Source of the DNA: Flavobacterium sp. CF108
GTDB lineage: Bacteria > Bacteroidota > Bacteroidia > Flavobacteriales > Flavobacteriaceae
NCBI RefSeq assembly: GCF_900129795.1
Contig: NZ_FQWW01000004.1
Span: forward strand, 496,001 to 560,000
Reading direction: 5' to 3'
Length of the DNA stretch: 64,000 nucleotides
Shown here: positions 34,820-46,700 of the stretch, piece after piece
Numbering within the stretch: position 1 is the first letter of the stretch
Layout: every line of letters starts with the position of its first letter
Program-made: the position numbers and the translations under genes
Notes under the pieces: model-generated
Seen by the model: the letters and a program-made list of their open reading frames with translations, nothing else
Told to the model about the DNA's origin: nothing
Databases searched by the model: none

Positions 34820-35509
34820 TTACTTTTGATCAAAAAGTTTTGAAAAAGCTTCTTCGTAACTTACACTGATTGGAATTTCGGCTTGACCGATGAAAATTAT
34901 CTTATTTCTAATTTTGGATATTTTAGAAATAGGAATAATAAAGGAACGATGAACTCTTGTGAATTCGGTTTCAGGCAATTTTTGGAGGATTGCTTTTAAG
35001 GTCATTCGCGCCACAACTGTTTTTTGGTTTTGGATGTGGATTTTTAAATAATCGTCTAGACCTTCGATATACAAAATATCTGAAAACAGAATTTTAATCA
35101 AACTATAATCGGCACGAATAAAAAGATACTGCTGTTCGATGTTTTGGTTTTGCAGTTTCCATTGCGAAAAAGCTTTCTCGGCCGCTTGTTGAAATCGGGA
35201 AAGAGAAATTGGTTTTAGCAGATAATCGGTTGCGCTGAGCGTAAAGCCTTCAACAGCAAATTCAGAATAAGCTGTTGTGAAAATTACCATTGTTTTATGG
35301 GGAAGCTTTTTGTAGAAATCTAAACCCGAAATCGACGGCATATTGATATCGAGAAACAATAAATCGACTGGATATTTTTTTAAGTATTTAAATGCTTCAT
35401 CAGATTTCGTGAAAGTCTTGTTCAGTTCTATGTACTCAATAGTGTCACATAAACTCTGAAGAATTTCTAATGCCAATGGCTCGTCATCTAATGCTATTGC
35501 TTTTATCAT
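34820..35509 (-). CDS. LytTR-family response regulator
   Basis: This 229-residue regulator has a receiver domain with the phospho-acceptor Asp54 in LLFLDINMPSISG, acidic pair D8-D9 at the start, and FTTAYSEFAVEGFTLSATDYLLKP at the end of the domain. A LytTR DNA-binding domain follows (from about residue 125). Its start overlaps the stop of the upstream sensor kinase by four bases, so the two are a single operon. The target genes are unknown. Confidence 0.94.
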   Translation of the reverse strand: MIKAIALDDEPLALEILQSLCDTIEYIELNKTFTKSDEAFKYLKKYPVDLLFLDINMPSISGLDFYKKLPHKTMVIFTTAYSEFAVEGFTLSATDYLLKPISLSRFQQAAEKAFSQWKLQNQNIEQQYLFIRADYSLIKILFSDILYIEGLDDYLKIHIQNQKTVVARMTLKAILQKLPETEFTRVHRSFIIPISKISKIRNKIIFIGQAEIPISVSYEEAFSKLFDQK

Positions 35510-36597
35510 CGTATTTTAACGCTCAAGTTTACAATGTATTTTTCTGCTGAATCTTCGATTTTTAAATGGTGCTTATTAGGATATACTAACTTCAATCTTT
35601 CAATTGTATTGTGAAGTCCAATTCCTGAGTCTGATTGTATCGAAAATGTCTTTTTATTGGAAACGTATAAAGTTAGTGTTTCATCATCGATATCTATTTT
35701 GATACAAATCTCGGAAGTCTGATCTGGATTTACTCCGTATTTGAATGCATTTTCGATAAATGAAATCAAGATGAGCGGTGTTATTACTTTTCCAAATGTG
35801 TTTCCGGTTACATTATAATCTACGTTTACTGTGTTTCCTAAACGTGTTTTTTGAAGTGAAATGAAATTACTAATGTAATTGATTTCCTTGCTTAAATCAA
35901 TTACCTCATCATTTGAATTGGTCATTATATATCGCATTAACTCCGATAGCTGAACTACAGCGTCTGCCGTTTTGTTGTCTTTTTTTAAAGCCAGGGCGTA
36001 AATGCTATTTAGAGTATTGAATAAAAAGTGCGGGTTGATCTGGGCTTTTAAAAATGCCAGTTCTGATTTTACTTTTTCTTTTTCAACACTTTGCAATCTT
36101 CCTGAAATAGCGAAAAGCAAACTAGAGATTACGCCAATTAAATAAACTAATGTTGTGTGTCCGTATTGTGTTGGCGGACCTCCGTTGAACTCAAAAGGCA
36201 TTGGCTCATTTCTATGCGGCGGTGGCGGAAATCTTCCTTCAAATGGTTTGGGATGATTTAATAAGTTTTCGGAATGATCCCTAAAATCTAAAAAATTTCG
36301 GCTTGGATGGTCTAAAACTGTCGAAAGCCAAAGAAAAAACAGAAGAAAAATGGCTATTACGAGATAGTACAAAAGCTTTTTTTCTGAAAAGTACAACCTC
36401 GGAATTAAATAATAATAGTTAAAGTAAAAGAAACAAAGGAGTGTAAAATAGATAAACAAATAAATACGATCATGCGCATTGGTGTACAAATGCGGTAATG
36501 AAAAAACTGTATTTGTGGATGTGAATGCGTATGGTAAAAATAAAAAAGCGAGGCACAGTACTATATGTTTCGCATAAAGTGAAAATTTTGCTTTCAT
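35506..36597 (-). CDS. LytS/YehU-like sensor histidine kinase
   Basis: This 363-residue inner-membrane kinase has four hydrophobic segments at about residues 12-28, 46-63, 75-92 and 148-165. A Pro/His-rich loop (FEGRFPPPPHRNEPMP) lies between the third and fourth. The histidine-kinase domain has its phospho-acceptor His190 in QINPHFLFNTLNS and the N box ISFIENAFKYG. It overlaps the LytTR regulator by four bases. No extracellular sensor domain is seen, so the signal is probably membrane-linked. Confidence 0.93.
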   Translation of the reverse strand: MKAKFSLYAKHIVLCLAFLFLPYAFTSTNTVFSLPHLYTNAHDRIYLFIYFTLLCFFYFNYYYLIPRLYFSEKKLLYYLVIAIFLLFFLWLSTVLDHPSRNFLDFRDHSENLLNHPKPFEGRFPPPPHRNEPMPFEFNGGPPTQYGHTTLVYLIGVISSLLFAISGRLQSVEKEKVKSELAFLKAQINPHFLFNTLNSIYALALKKDNKTADAVVQLSELMRYIMTNSNDEVIDLSKEINYISNFISLQKTRLGNTVNVDYNVTGNTFGKVITPLILISFIENAFKYGVNPDQTSEICIKIDIDDETLTLYVSNKKTFSIQSDSGIGLHNTIERLKLVYPNKHHLKIEDSAEKYIVNLSVKIR

Positions 36598-36598
36598 G

Positions 36599-36612
36599 AA
36601 TCAAATTTGATT
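36599..36612. promoter_or_regulatory. Perfect palindrome just upstream of the sensor kinase
   Basis: AATCAAATTTGATT is a perfect 14-bp palindrome that ends one base before the ATG of the kinase gene. This suggests an autoregulatory or translational site; no binding protein can be named. Confidence 0.4.
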
Positions 36613-36738
36613 TATACCGTTTTGACAACCAAAATGATATATTCAAATTTAAGGTTATTGCATGTTTATTTCAAATTATTGCGGTAAAAACACATAATGT
36701 TGCGACTCGCTTTATAATATTGGCTTTTTTGCCTATTT

Positions 36739-36763
36739 TAAAATAATCGTCTTTTGGCGATTA
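36739..36763 (-). terminator. Hairpin at the end of the sprF unit
   Basis: On the plus strand AATCGTC (36745-36751) pairs with GGCGATT (36756-36762) around TTTT. On the minus strand it is followed by ATTTTAAAAT. The stem overlaps the sprF stop codon. Confidence 0.5.
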
Positions 36764-37735
36764 ATCGTGTACCGGACTCTGTGTACAAGGACAGTTACTG
36801 ATGGCTTGTAAGAAATCAAATCCAATGGTTACTACGTGTGTTCCTGTATTGTAATTCCCTAAATCGTTGAACATGATCTGGTAAGAATATCCAAAATAAA
36901 ATTTAGATTTCATGAAACCTGCCATTGGTCCAACTGATAATGGTTTTGGAAACTGGTCGTTTAAGAAACGGTATGAAACTCCAATCCAATAGTAATCTTC
37001 GTAACGATTGTATCTTCTGTATTTGAAGTTAAAATCGGTTGTTGAACGTTTATCACTTGCAAAGTACTGATAGAAAACAGATGGTTCGTATTCTATACGG
37101 CTGTTTTCAGCATCACGAAAAATATAACCAGTATAAACCTGATAGTTTGAAAGCAGGTTTGGTTCTACTCCACGATATTTATCGGTATTTTTCTTTAAAA
37201 CGTTATTGGCATTAAAACTTATATAAAAATCTTTATTACGATACAAAGCACTAATGTCAAAGTTATTGTTTGCATTGTAACGATTGTCTGTAACTGATGG
37301 ATCAATAACAGGATGTTCAATCGTGGTATTGAATTCATCCGTATCAATTCTAAACGTATTGAAGTTGTATGAAATACCAAAAGATAAATACTGCTTAGAA
37401 TAATAGTCTAAGATAAGGTGGTGCGCAAAGGAAACTTTAGCACCGGTTTGTCTTGTATATCCGTTCTTATCGTTATAAAGCGATATACCCACACCAGAAC
37501 GATCTAAGATTCTAAAATCGGCATAAAGCGACTGGTTTTGTGGTGCATCTTTAATTCCAACCCATTGTGTTAAACCATTGGCTCTAATTCTAAGGTTGTC
37601 ACCAATACCTGCATAGGCAGGAGAAAGTACAAACGGGTTATCAGCCAGATACTGAGTAAAAACTGGTAGGTTTAACTCTTGGCTGTAACTTGTTGTTACA
37701 GCCATGAGTACTAAGGATAAAATAAACTTTTTCAT
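36761..37735 (-). CDS. sprF: PorP/SprF-family T9SS outer-membrane protein
   Basis: This outer-membrane barrel of the PorP/SprF family is of the type needed to place SprB on the F. johnsoniae surface. The signal ends near TTSYSQ, followed by ELNLPVFTQYLADNPFVLSPAYAGIGDNLRIRANG, the classic opening of this family. Further blocks are RILDRSGVGISLYNDKNG, YWIGVSYRFL and FYFGYSYQIMFNDL. I start at MKKFILSL (37735, 324 residues). It lies 43 bases after the giant adhesin on the same strand, the order known for sprB-sprF. Confidence 0.92.
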   Translation of the reverse strand: MKKFILSLVLMAVTTSYSQELNLPVFTQYLADNPFVLSPAYAGIGDNLRIRANGLTQWVGIKDAPQNQSLYADFRILDRSGVGISLYNDKNGYTRQTGAKVSFAHHLILDYYSKQYLSFGISYNFNTFRIDTDEFNTTIEHPVIDPSVTDNRYNANNNFDISALYRNKDFYISFNANNVLKKNTDKYRGVEPNLLSNYQVYTGYIFRDAENSRIEYEPSVFYQYFASDKRSTTDFNFKYRRYNRYEDYYWIGVSYRFLNDQFPKPLSVGPMAGFMKSKFYFGYSYQIMFNDLGNYNTGTHVVTIGFDFLQAISNCPCTQSPVHD

Positions 37736-37778
37736 TGTAATAATTTTTTTAGATAACATCATAAGGGGCTATATTTTG

Positions 37779-40700
37779 TTATCTGTATAAAGTGAAATGT
37801 CCAACAAACTCTCTTGCATCATTCACGTCATTAAGTTTAAGAACATACCAGTAATCACCTGTTGGTAATTCCTCGCCATTGTATCTACCATCCCATTTTT
37901 GACCATAATGATATTTAGCAATCTGACGTCCGTATCTATCGAAGATCGCAAACTCTAGATTAGTGTAAATATTTGTACATCCAGGTCCCCAACCACTGTG
38001 AGTTCCGTTTGGTGTAAAGTAATTATCAAGACAAACATCAATGTAAGTCAATGGTATTGTAATTGTATCAATACATCCATTTTGATCTTTTACTTTAATT
38101 ACATAATCTCTAGACTCATAATATTTAAATTTAGTATCAGATGTAAATGGACCTCCATCAAAACTGTATTCATAAGCAGGTCTTCCTCCAATTGCAGTTA
38201 CAGAAACTATGTTCATTTCTTGTTGTCCTCCAGCTAATTGAATATGTAATTTATCAAATGCCTGAATTGTGAAACTTGCTGTTGGCTGGATACATCCGTT
38301 TGTATGTCTCGCGTAAATTACGTGAGTTCCAGGTAATACATCTTTAAATTCATTGCTTGGTAAATATGGCCCAGCTTGAACATCTAAAGAATAATCAACA
38401 TCAGCAGGATCTACAGATGGATCTATAGTTACTGTCACTGTATTTGTTTCACAACCATAAACAACGTCTGCTATTGGATCGATGTCAACTGCCAATGGCA
38501 CAAGAACTTCAATTTCAAAGTTACATCCATTTGCATCTTTAACGAAAGCAGTATGTTTACCTCCTGCAAGACCATCAAATGTATGTTGTGTACCTGTTAC
38601 TGGGCTATAAGGACCTGCTAATACATCAAGACTTACTGTGTAAGGAGCTGTTCCTCCAGTGATATCAATTGTAAATTCTCCATTTAAGTCTCCTTTACAT
38701 TGTTCTCCTAATATTGAGCCTGCTGTAACTATAAGCGGTGCCGCTGGCTGCGTGATTGTTATATCTGTCATTACATAACATCCGTTTTCATCTTGCGCAA
38801 TTACAGTATACAATCCTGGAGCAAGTTTCTCAAACACACTGATTGTATCAAACTGATTTAAATCTGGTGAGATTGCGTATTTAATAACTCCTGTTCCTCC
38901 TGTTGCAGTTACTACAATTTTACCATTGTTTTCACCGAAACATGTAACATTCGTTGGCGTAAACTGAGCTTGTAAAGCAACTGGCGGCTCATTGATTGTA
39001 ATTACAGCAGATGCATCATCACAATCTCCACTTTCTACTTTTACAATGTAATCTCCAATTACTAAGTCTTCGAAGATTCCAGTAGCCTGAGGACCTTGGA
39101 TAATAGTTCCAGCAGTATTCTCTAATGTATAGATATAGTTTCCTAAACCTCCTTTAGCTTCTGCTACGATAACTCCTGTAGCTTCACCTGTACATTTTAC
39201 AACTGCATTCGTAACATCAACATCAATGTTAAGCGGTTCTAGAGGATCAATTGTGATCTCATTTGAAACAAAACCAATACATCCTGCCGCATCTCTTACA
39301 TAGTAGCTGTATTTACCAACAGCAACCGGGAATGTAACTGATGCATTGAATGAACCAATAGTTGTAGCAAAATTAGCATCAGTACTATAAGTGTAAGGTG
39401 CTGTTCCGCCCACTGCGCTTAATGTAAGTGTTGCCTGAGTTAAACATGTTTGTGAACTAGCTTCAACTAAAGTTGGAATAACTTCTGTTGGCTCATTGAT
39501 CACAATGTTTGCTGAAGTTGCAGAACAACTAAATCCGTCAGTAACTGTAATACTATAAGTTCCAGCACCTAAACCAGTGAATATTGGGCTAAGCTGTGGT
39601 CCAGAACTAATAACTGGAGTTGCTGAAATAATATTTAATGTATACAGATAGTTACTTCCTTGTCCACCTGTTGGAGGATCTACTGTAATTATTGCTGTTT
39701 TATCTCCAAAACATGTTAGTGTTGTAGCACTTGCTGTTGCAGTAACCACGATTGGTGCCGGAACAACTAATACTTCTGTTGCTGTAGCGATACATCCAAC
39801 ATTATCTCTAACGTTAATTGTATAGTTACCTGCTGATAATCCTGACCATACGAATTGATCTGAATAGTCAACTAATGTTGTACCGTTCAATACCAATTGG
39901 TATTCGTATTTATTATCCCATCCACCTGCTGCTGAAGCAGTGATTTCTCCGTCATTATTTCCTGTTACACAAGTAATATCAGATTTCGCTGTTGTTACTG
40001 TAAGTGCAGCTGTTGGCTGTTCTATTGTGAACAATGTAGAAACTGTACAGAATGGGTTGTTTACTAGTGTTGCAACAACTGTGTATTGACCAGCAGTTAA
40101 GTTAGAAATTCTAACCGGACCTGCATTTGTTGTTGTTCCGTTACTTGGAACTGGTCCTGTAATTACATAGTTAAATGCACCTGCTTCATTTGTTGGGTTT
40201 AACTGATTATCTACAAAAGTTAAATCAACACTTCCTGTTGCAGTACCATAACAGATTTGTCCGTTAACTGGTGTTACATTTATATCGAAAGTATTAGGGT
40301 CATTAACATAATGTGCTTGTACAATTGAACATCCTGTTGCAAGGTTTGTAACGGTAATTAAATAATTTCCGATCGTTAATCCTGTGAATACTCCAGTTGT
40401 ATTTGACTGATTGTATGTATTTCCATCAGTTCCGGCAACATTGTAATTCAATATCGCTGGTGTTCCTCCAATAGATGTTACCGTTACAGTAATATCTTCA
40501 TTAGAAATACAAGTTACAGCGGTATTTACAGCAACATTTATTTGATCTAAACGAATGAAAGGATTTACTCTGATTATTCCTGTACTAGATCCCATACATC
40601 CTTTATCATCATAAACATTTACTGTATAGTCACCACCTGTGAAGTCTGACTCGCTGTAAGCATTTGATGGACCTCTTTGAACTACAACTCCACCTTTAAT

Positions 40701-43700
40701 GAACTCATAGATTGTATAAACTCCAGAACCGCCAACAACGTTATTTACTGTAATAACTGCATAGTTTGAAACGTTTGTTCCAGTTGTACAATTGTATTGT
40801 GTGATAACTGGTGCGTTAACTGTAATTACGTTTGGTTCGCTGATTCTAATATCTTCAGAATCCACACAACCTCTTCCAGAAGTTACTGTTACCGTATAAT
40901 CTCCAGCTTGAAGGTTATCAAAAATGTTTTGAGTTTGAGCTGGTCTGTTAACCGCTACTCCTAAAGCTGTAGTTCCTGTTAATGTATATGTATAAACCGG
41001 GTTATCGTTTACGCCTGGTGCACTTGCAGCTAAATTAGCTGTGATTGAACCATCTGAATTACCTCTACAAGAAACATTTGTTCCGTTTAAAGTAAATCCT
41101 GTAATAACTGTTGCCGGAGCAATTACAATTGTAACGTTAAAGTCACAAGTTGTCAATACGTCTCTTACTCTGATAACGTGTGTACCAGGAGCAACGTTGT
41201 TAAATACAGCCGGTGTAGTATTTACGATTACACCTCCGTCTAAAGTATATCTATAATTTGCTGTTCCTGAACCTCCTGTTGCAGTAGCAGTAATTACACC
41301 ATTATTAAATGTACAACTTGGTAATGTTGTAACTATAGTCTCTAACTGTAAAGCTGGAGTGATAGTTACCGCAGCTGTTGCTGTTGCTGTACATCCGTTT
41401 GCATCTCTTACTGTTACATCATATGTTCCTGCAGCATTTACAGTAAATGTTGGGCTTGTTTGGAAGCCTGCTCCAATGCTGTATTCATAAGGTGCTACAC
41501 CAGAACCAACAGTAACTGTAAATGTATATTCACCTGCTGCCGTAGGACATTGGCTTGTAACATTAGCTGTTATTGCACTTGGTAATGGATCTACCGCAAT
41601 TGTTATTGGGATAAATGTTTCACAACCTTTAGAGTCTAATACGTATGCTGTCCAATTTAAGCTTACAGCTGGGTCTAAAACAGCATTATTACTGTTTGTA
41701 TAATCTGCAGCTACTGGAGTTCCTGCGCCTGCAATGAAAGCATATTGATAATTTGGTGTTCCTCCTGCAGCTGTTACACTAACCTGAGCACCTGAATTAC
41801 AATTAGCATTTACATTTGAAGCTACAGTCAATGTCAATACTGAAGGCTGACCAACAGTTACTGAAGCCGAAGCTGTACATCCTGTTGTTGTGTCTGTAAC
41901 TTCTACTGTGTACGTACCGATTGGTAAGTTTGTCAGCGTTACTACTTTTCCAACTTGAGTTAGAGTTCCTGTAGTTGGTCCTCCAATTAAAGCAGCTGTA
42001 TAAGCTCCGCCAAAATTGTCAACATCAAATTTCACTGATCCGTTTGAACCTCCATTACAGCTTACGTCATTTACTAACTGACCTGCTGCTGTAATGTTTA
42101 CTAGCGGATCAACAGTGTAATAGATATCATCTTTACATCCGTTTGCATCAGTTACCTGGAATAAGTAAGTATCTGCTGTTAAGCCTGTAAAGATTCCGTT
42201 TGCTGCACCAGAAACATTTGTAACTGCACTAGCTGGAGAAAGAATCTCGTAGTGTAATGCACCAACACCATGTGAAACAGTTACAGTAACTGTACTTGTT
42301 GTGTTAGCAGCTGGTGTACACCAAATATCTGTTCCTGTTACAGAATCGATTACTGGAGCGTCTAGTGCCGGAATTGTAACACTTACCGGTACTGCAATGA
42401 TACAATTATTAGCATCTTTTACTGAAGCTGTAACTGTTCCTGCATTATAAGTAGTGAATGTATTCGTTGCACTATAATTTATTCCGTTGAAACTGTATTG
42501 GTAAGGTGCTGTTCCTGTTCCTGCAGTTACATTGATTGTAACAACAGCTGGCTGCGTAGCATTACCTGTTCCACAAGTTAAACTTTGAGTTAATACCGCA
42601 GTTGCAGCAAGAGCAGCTGGTTCAGTAATTGTAGCTGTTACGCTTACTGAAGAACATTGTTTAGCATCACGCACTACAATATTGTAAGTTCCCGCAGTTA
42701 ATCCTGTGAATATATTTGAAGCTTGGAAAGCTCCTCCATTGATACTGTACTCATATGGCACAACACCATTAGCAGCAGTAACAATGATACTTCCGTTATT
42801 TCCTCCTACACAGCTTACGTTTGTTTGCGTAAATGTTGCTGATGGAGTTGTTGTTGGTGTTACTATTACCGGAATAGAAACTGCCTGACATCCTTGACTG
42901 TCTGTTACTCTGAAAGTGTAAGTTCCAGCAGCTGTAGCCGTGTAAGGTGATGTTGCAGGGAAGTATCCTCCATTGTCAAAGTCAACTTCGAATCCTGTAT
43001 AAGTAAGAGTACCCTGAGTTGCCAATAATGTGATAACAGCTGATCCCGCACAAGTTAAATCTTGTGTTAAAGTAGCTTGTAATAATAATTCCTGATTTAA
43101 TGTATAAGGGCTTGAAACAATACATCCGTTACCATCTTTAATATAGAATACATAGTTTCCTGGTGCATTCAATACAAAGTTAGGGCTAGATTGGTATCCG
43201 TTACCAATGCTGTATGTTGGTGTGCCAACATAAGTTCCAGTGATTGTAATTGGCACCGGACCTCCTGTGTAACAATACAATCCAGCTGATGAATTGATTG
43301 TTGGCAATGCATCTGTAGCAATTGTTACATCAATTTTAGTTGTACATCCGTTAGCATCCATCGCATAAACATCCCATTGTGTATTTACAGTTGGATCTAA
43401 TACAGCGTTTGCAACAGTATCATAATCTAAAACATTTGGAGTAACTCCGTCCTGAACGAACACATATTTGTAAACTGGAGTACCGCCAGAAGCAAGAACT
43501 TCAACTTTAGCACCGAAATTACAATTTGCATTTATGTTGCTTACTACGTTAAGACCTAGAGCTGTTGGCTGAGCCACAACTACTGAAGCAGTTGCTGTAC
43601 ATCCCGTAACTCCGTCAGTAATAAGAATTGTGTAAGTTCCCGGAACTAATCCTGTAACATTTACAGTATTTCCTGTTATAGCTAATGTACCAGTACCTGC

Positions 43701-46700
43701 AGTCAATACTGCTGTGTAAGTTCCTGTGTAATTTGCAACTGTAAATTTAACTGCTCCATTTGACTGTCCGTTACAAACAACATCACTTACTAATTGACCA
43801 GAAACTGTAATGTTAGTTACCGGATTAATAGTATATGATTCTTGGTAAGTACAACCGTTAGCATCAGTCACTTGGAATAAGTAAGTGTCTGGAGTTAATC
43901 CTGCAAATACCGCAGAAGTTTGTTTCGCTGCAACGATTGGAGAAAGAATCTCATATTGAAGCGTTCCTACACCGTTGATTACGTTACTAATTGTAACTGT
44001 ACTTGTTGTACTAGCCGCTGGAGCACAATAAATTGGTGTTCCTGTAATATCCATATTTGTCGGCGCATTTAACGCTGGAATAGTGATAGTAACTGGCGTT
44101 GCGATAATACAGTTGTTAGCATCTTTTACATAAGCTGTAATTGTTCCTGCATTATAAGTAGTTAACGTATTTGTTGTACTATAATTTACTCCTCCGTTGA
44201 AGCTGTATTGGTAAGGCGCTGTTCCTGTTCCTGCAGTTACATTGATTGTAACAACTGCTGGTTGAGTTGAGTTACCTGTACCACAAGTTAATCCTTGTGT
44301 CAACGTAGCTGTTGCAGCAAGAGCTGTAGGCTCAGTAATTGTAGCTGTTACGCTTACTGAAGAACATTGTTTAGCATCACGAACAACAATGTTGTAAGTT
44401 CCCGCAGTTAATCCTGTGAATATATTTGAAGCCTGGAAAGCTCCTCCGTTGATACTGTACTGATATGGAACAACTCCATTTGCAGCAGTAACAATGATAC
44501 TTCCGTTATTTCCTCCTATACAGCTCACATTTGTTTGTGTAAATGTTGCTGTTGGAGTTGTTGTTGGCGTAACTACTACCGGAATAGAAACTGCCTGACA
44601 TCCTTGACTGTCTGTTACTCTGAAAGTATAAGTTCCAGCAGCTGTAGCCGTATAAGGTGATGTTGCAGCAGCATATGCACCTGCGTTAAAGGAAACTTCA
44701 AATCCTGTGTAAGAAAGAGTACCCTGAGTTGCCAATAATGTGATACTAGCTGATCCTGCGCAAGTTAAATCTTGTGTTAAAGTAGCTTTTAACAACAATT
44801 CCTGACGTAATGTATAAGGGCTTGAAACGATACAACCATTTCCATCTTTAATATAGAATACATAGTTTCCTGGCGCATTCAATACAAAGTTAGGGCTAGA
44901 TTGGTATCCGTTACCAATGCTGTATGTTGGTGTACCAACATAAGTTCCTGTGATTGTAATTGGCACCGGACCTCCTGTGTAGCAGTATAATCCAGCTGAT
45001 GGATTGATTGTTGGCAATGCATCTGTAGCAATTGTTACATCAAGTTTTACTGTACATCCGTTTGCATCCTTAGCATAAACATCCCATAGTGTATTTACTG
45101 TTGGTGCTAATACTGCATTTGCACTATTTGTGTAATCTCCAGCAACTGGTGTAACACCATCCTGAACAAATGCGTATGTATAATTTGGTGTTCCTCCGTT
45201 TGCTAAAACAGTCACTTTTGCACCGAAATTACAATTTGCATTTATGTTGCTTACTAAGTTAAGGTTTAGAACTGTTGGCTGAGCCACAACTACTGAAGCA
45301 GTTGCTGTACATCCTGTTGTTCCATCAACAACCTGAACTGTGTATGTTCCAGGAACTAATCCTGTCACGTTTACAGTATTTCCTGTTTGTGTTAATGTAC
45401 CTGTTCCTGCTGTTAATGTTGCAGTATAAGAAGTTCCATAATTAGCAACAGTAAATCTAACTGCACCATTTGTATTTCCGTTACAAGTAACGTTACTTAT
45501 TAATTGACCTGCAACTGTAATATTAGTTACCGGTAAAACAGTATATGATTCTTGGTAAGTACAACCATTAGCATCTGTCACTTGGAATAAGTAAGTGTTT
45601 GGTGTTAATCCTGCAAATACCGCAGAAGTTTGTTTCGCTGCAACAATTGGAGAAAGAATCTCATATTGAAGCGTTCCTACGCCATTAATTACATTACTAA
45701 TTGTAACTGTACTTGTTGTATTTGCCGCTGGAGTACAATAAATTGGTGTTCCTGTAATATCCATATTTGTCGGCGCATTCAACGCTGGGATAGTGATAGT
45801 AACTGGCACTGCAATGATACAGTTGTTAGCATCTTTTACGTAAGCTGTAACTAATCCTGCATTATAAGTAGTCAACGTATTTGTTGTACTATAATTTGTT
45901 CCTCCGTTGAAACTGTATTGGTAAGGAGCTGTTCCTGTTCCTGCAGTTACATTGATTGTAACAACTGCTGGCTGCGTAGCGTTTCCTGTACCACAAGTTA
46001 ATCCTTGCGTTAACACAGCTGTTGCAGCTAAAGCTGTCGGTTGAGTAATTGTAGCTGGTACGCTTACTGAAGAACATTGCTTAGCGTCACGAACAACGAT
46101 GTTGTAAGTTCCAGCAATTAATCCTGTGAATATATTTGAAGCCTGGAAAGCTCCTCCGTTAATACTGTACTGATATGGAGTAATTCCATTTGCAGCAGTA
46201 ACAGTAATACTTCCGTTATTTCCTCCTATACAGCTTACATTTGTTTGTGCTAATGTTGCTGTTGGAGTTGTTGTTGGCGTAACTACTACCGGAATAGATA
46301 TTGCCTGACATCCTTGACTGTCTGTTACTCTGAAAGTATAAGTTCCAGCAGCAGTTGCAGTATAAGGTGATGTTGCAGCAACATATCCGCCTCCGTTAAA
46401 GTCAACTTCAAATCCTGTATAAGTAGTTGTTCCCTGAGTTGCCAATAATGTAATACTAGCTGATCCTGCACAAGTTAAATCTTGTGTTAAAGTAGCTTGT
46501 AATAATAATTGTTGATTTAATGTATATGGTGCCGAAACAATACAGCCATTACCATCTTTAATATAGAATGTGTAGTTTCCTGGCGCATTCAATACAAAGT
46601 TAGGACTAGCCTGATATCCGTTACCAATACTATAAGTTGGGGTACCAACATAAGTTCCTGTAATTGTAATTGCTACTGGACCTCCTGTGTAGCAGTATAA

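Noticed and set aside
45630..45854. Cys/Asn-rich plus-strand frames opposite the adhesin (also 53358-53618)
   Set aside because: They are antisense shadows of the repeat modules with odd composition and no promoter.
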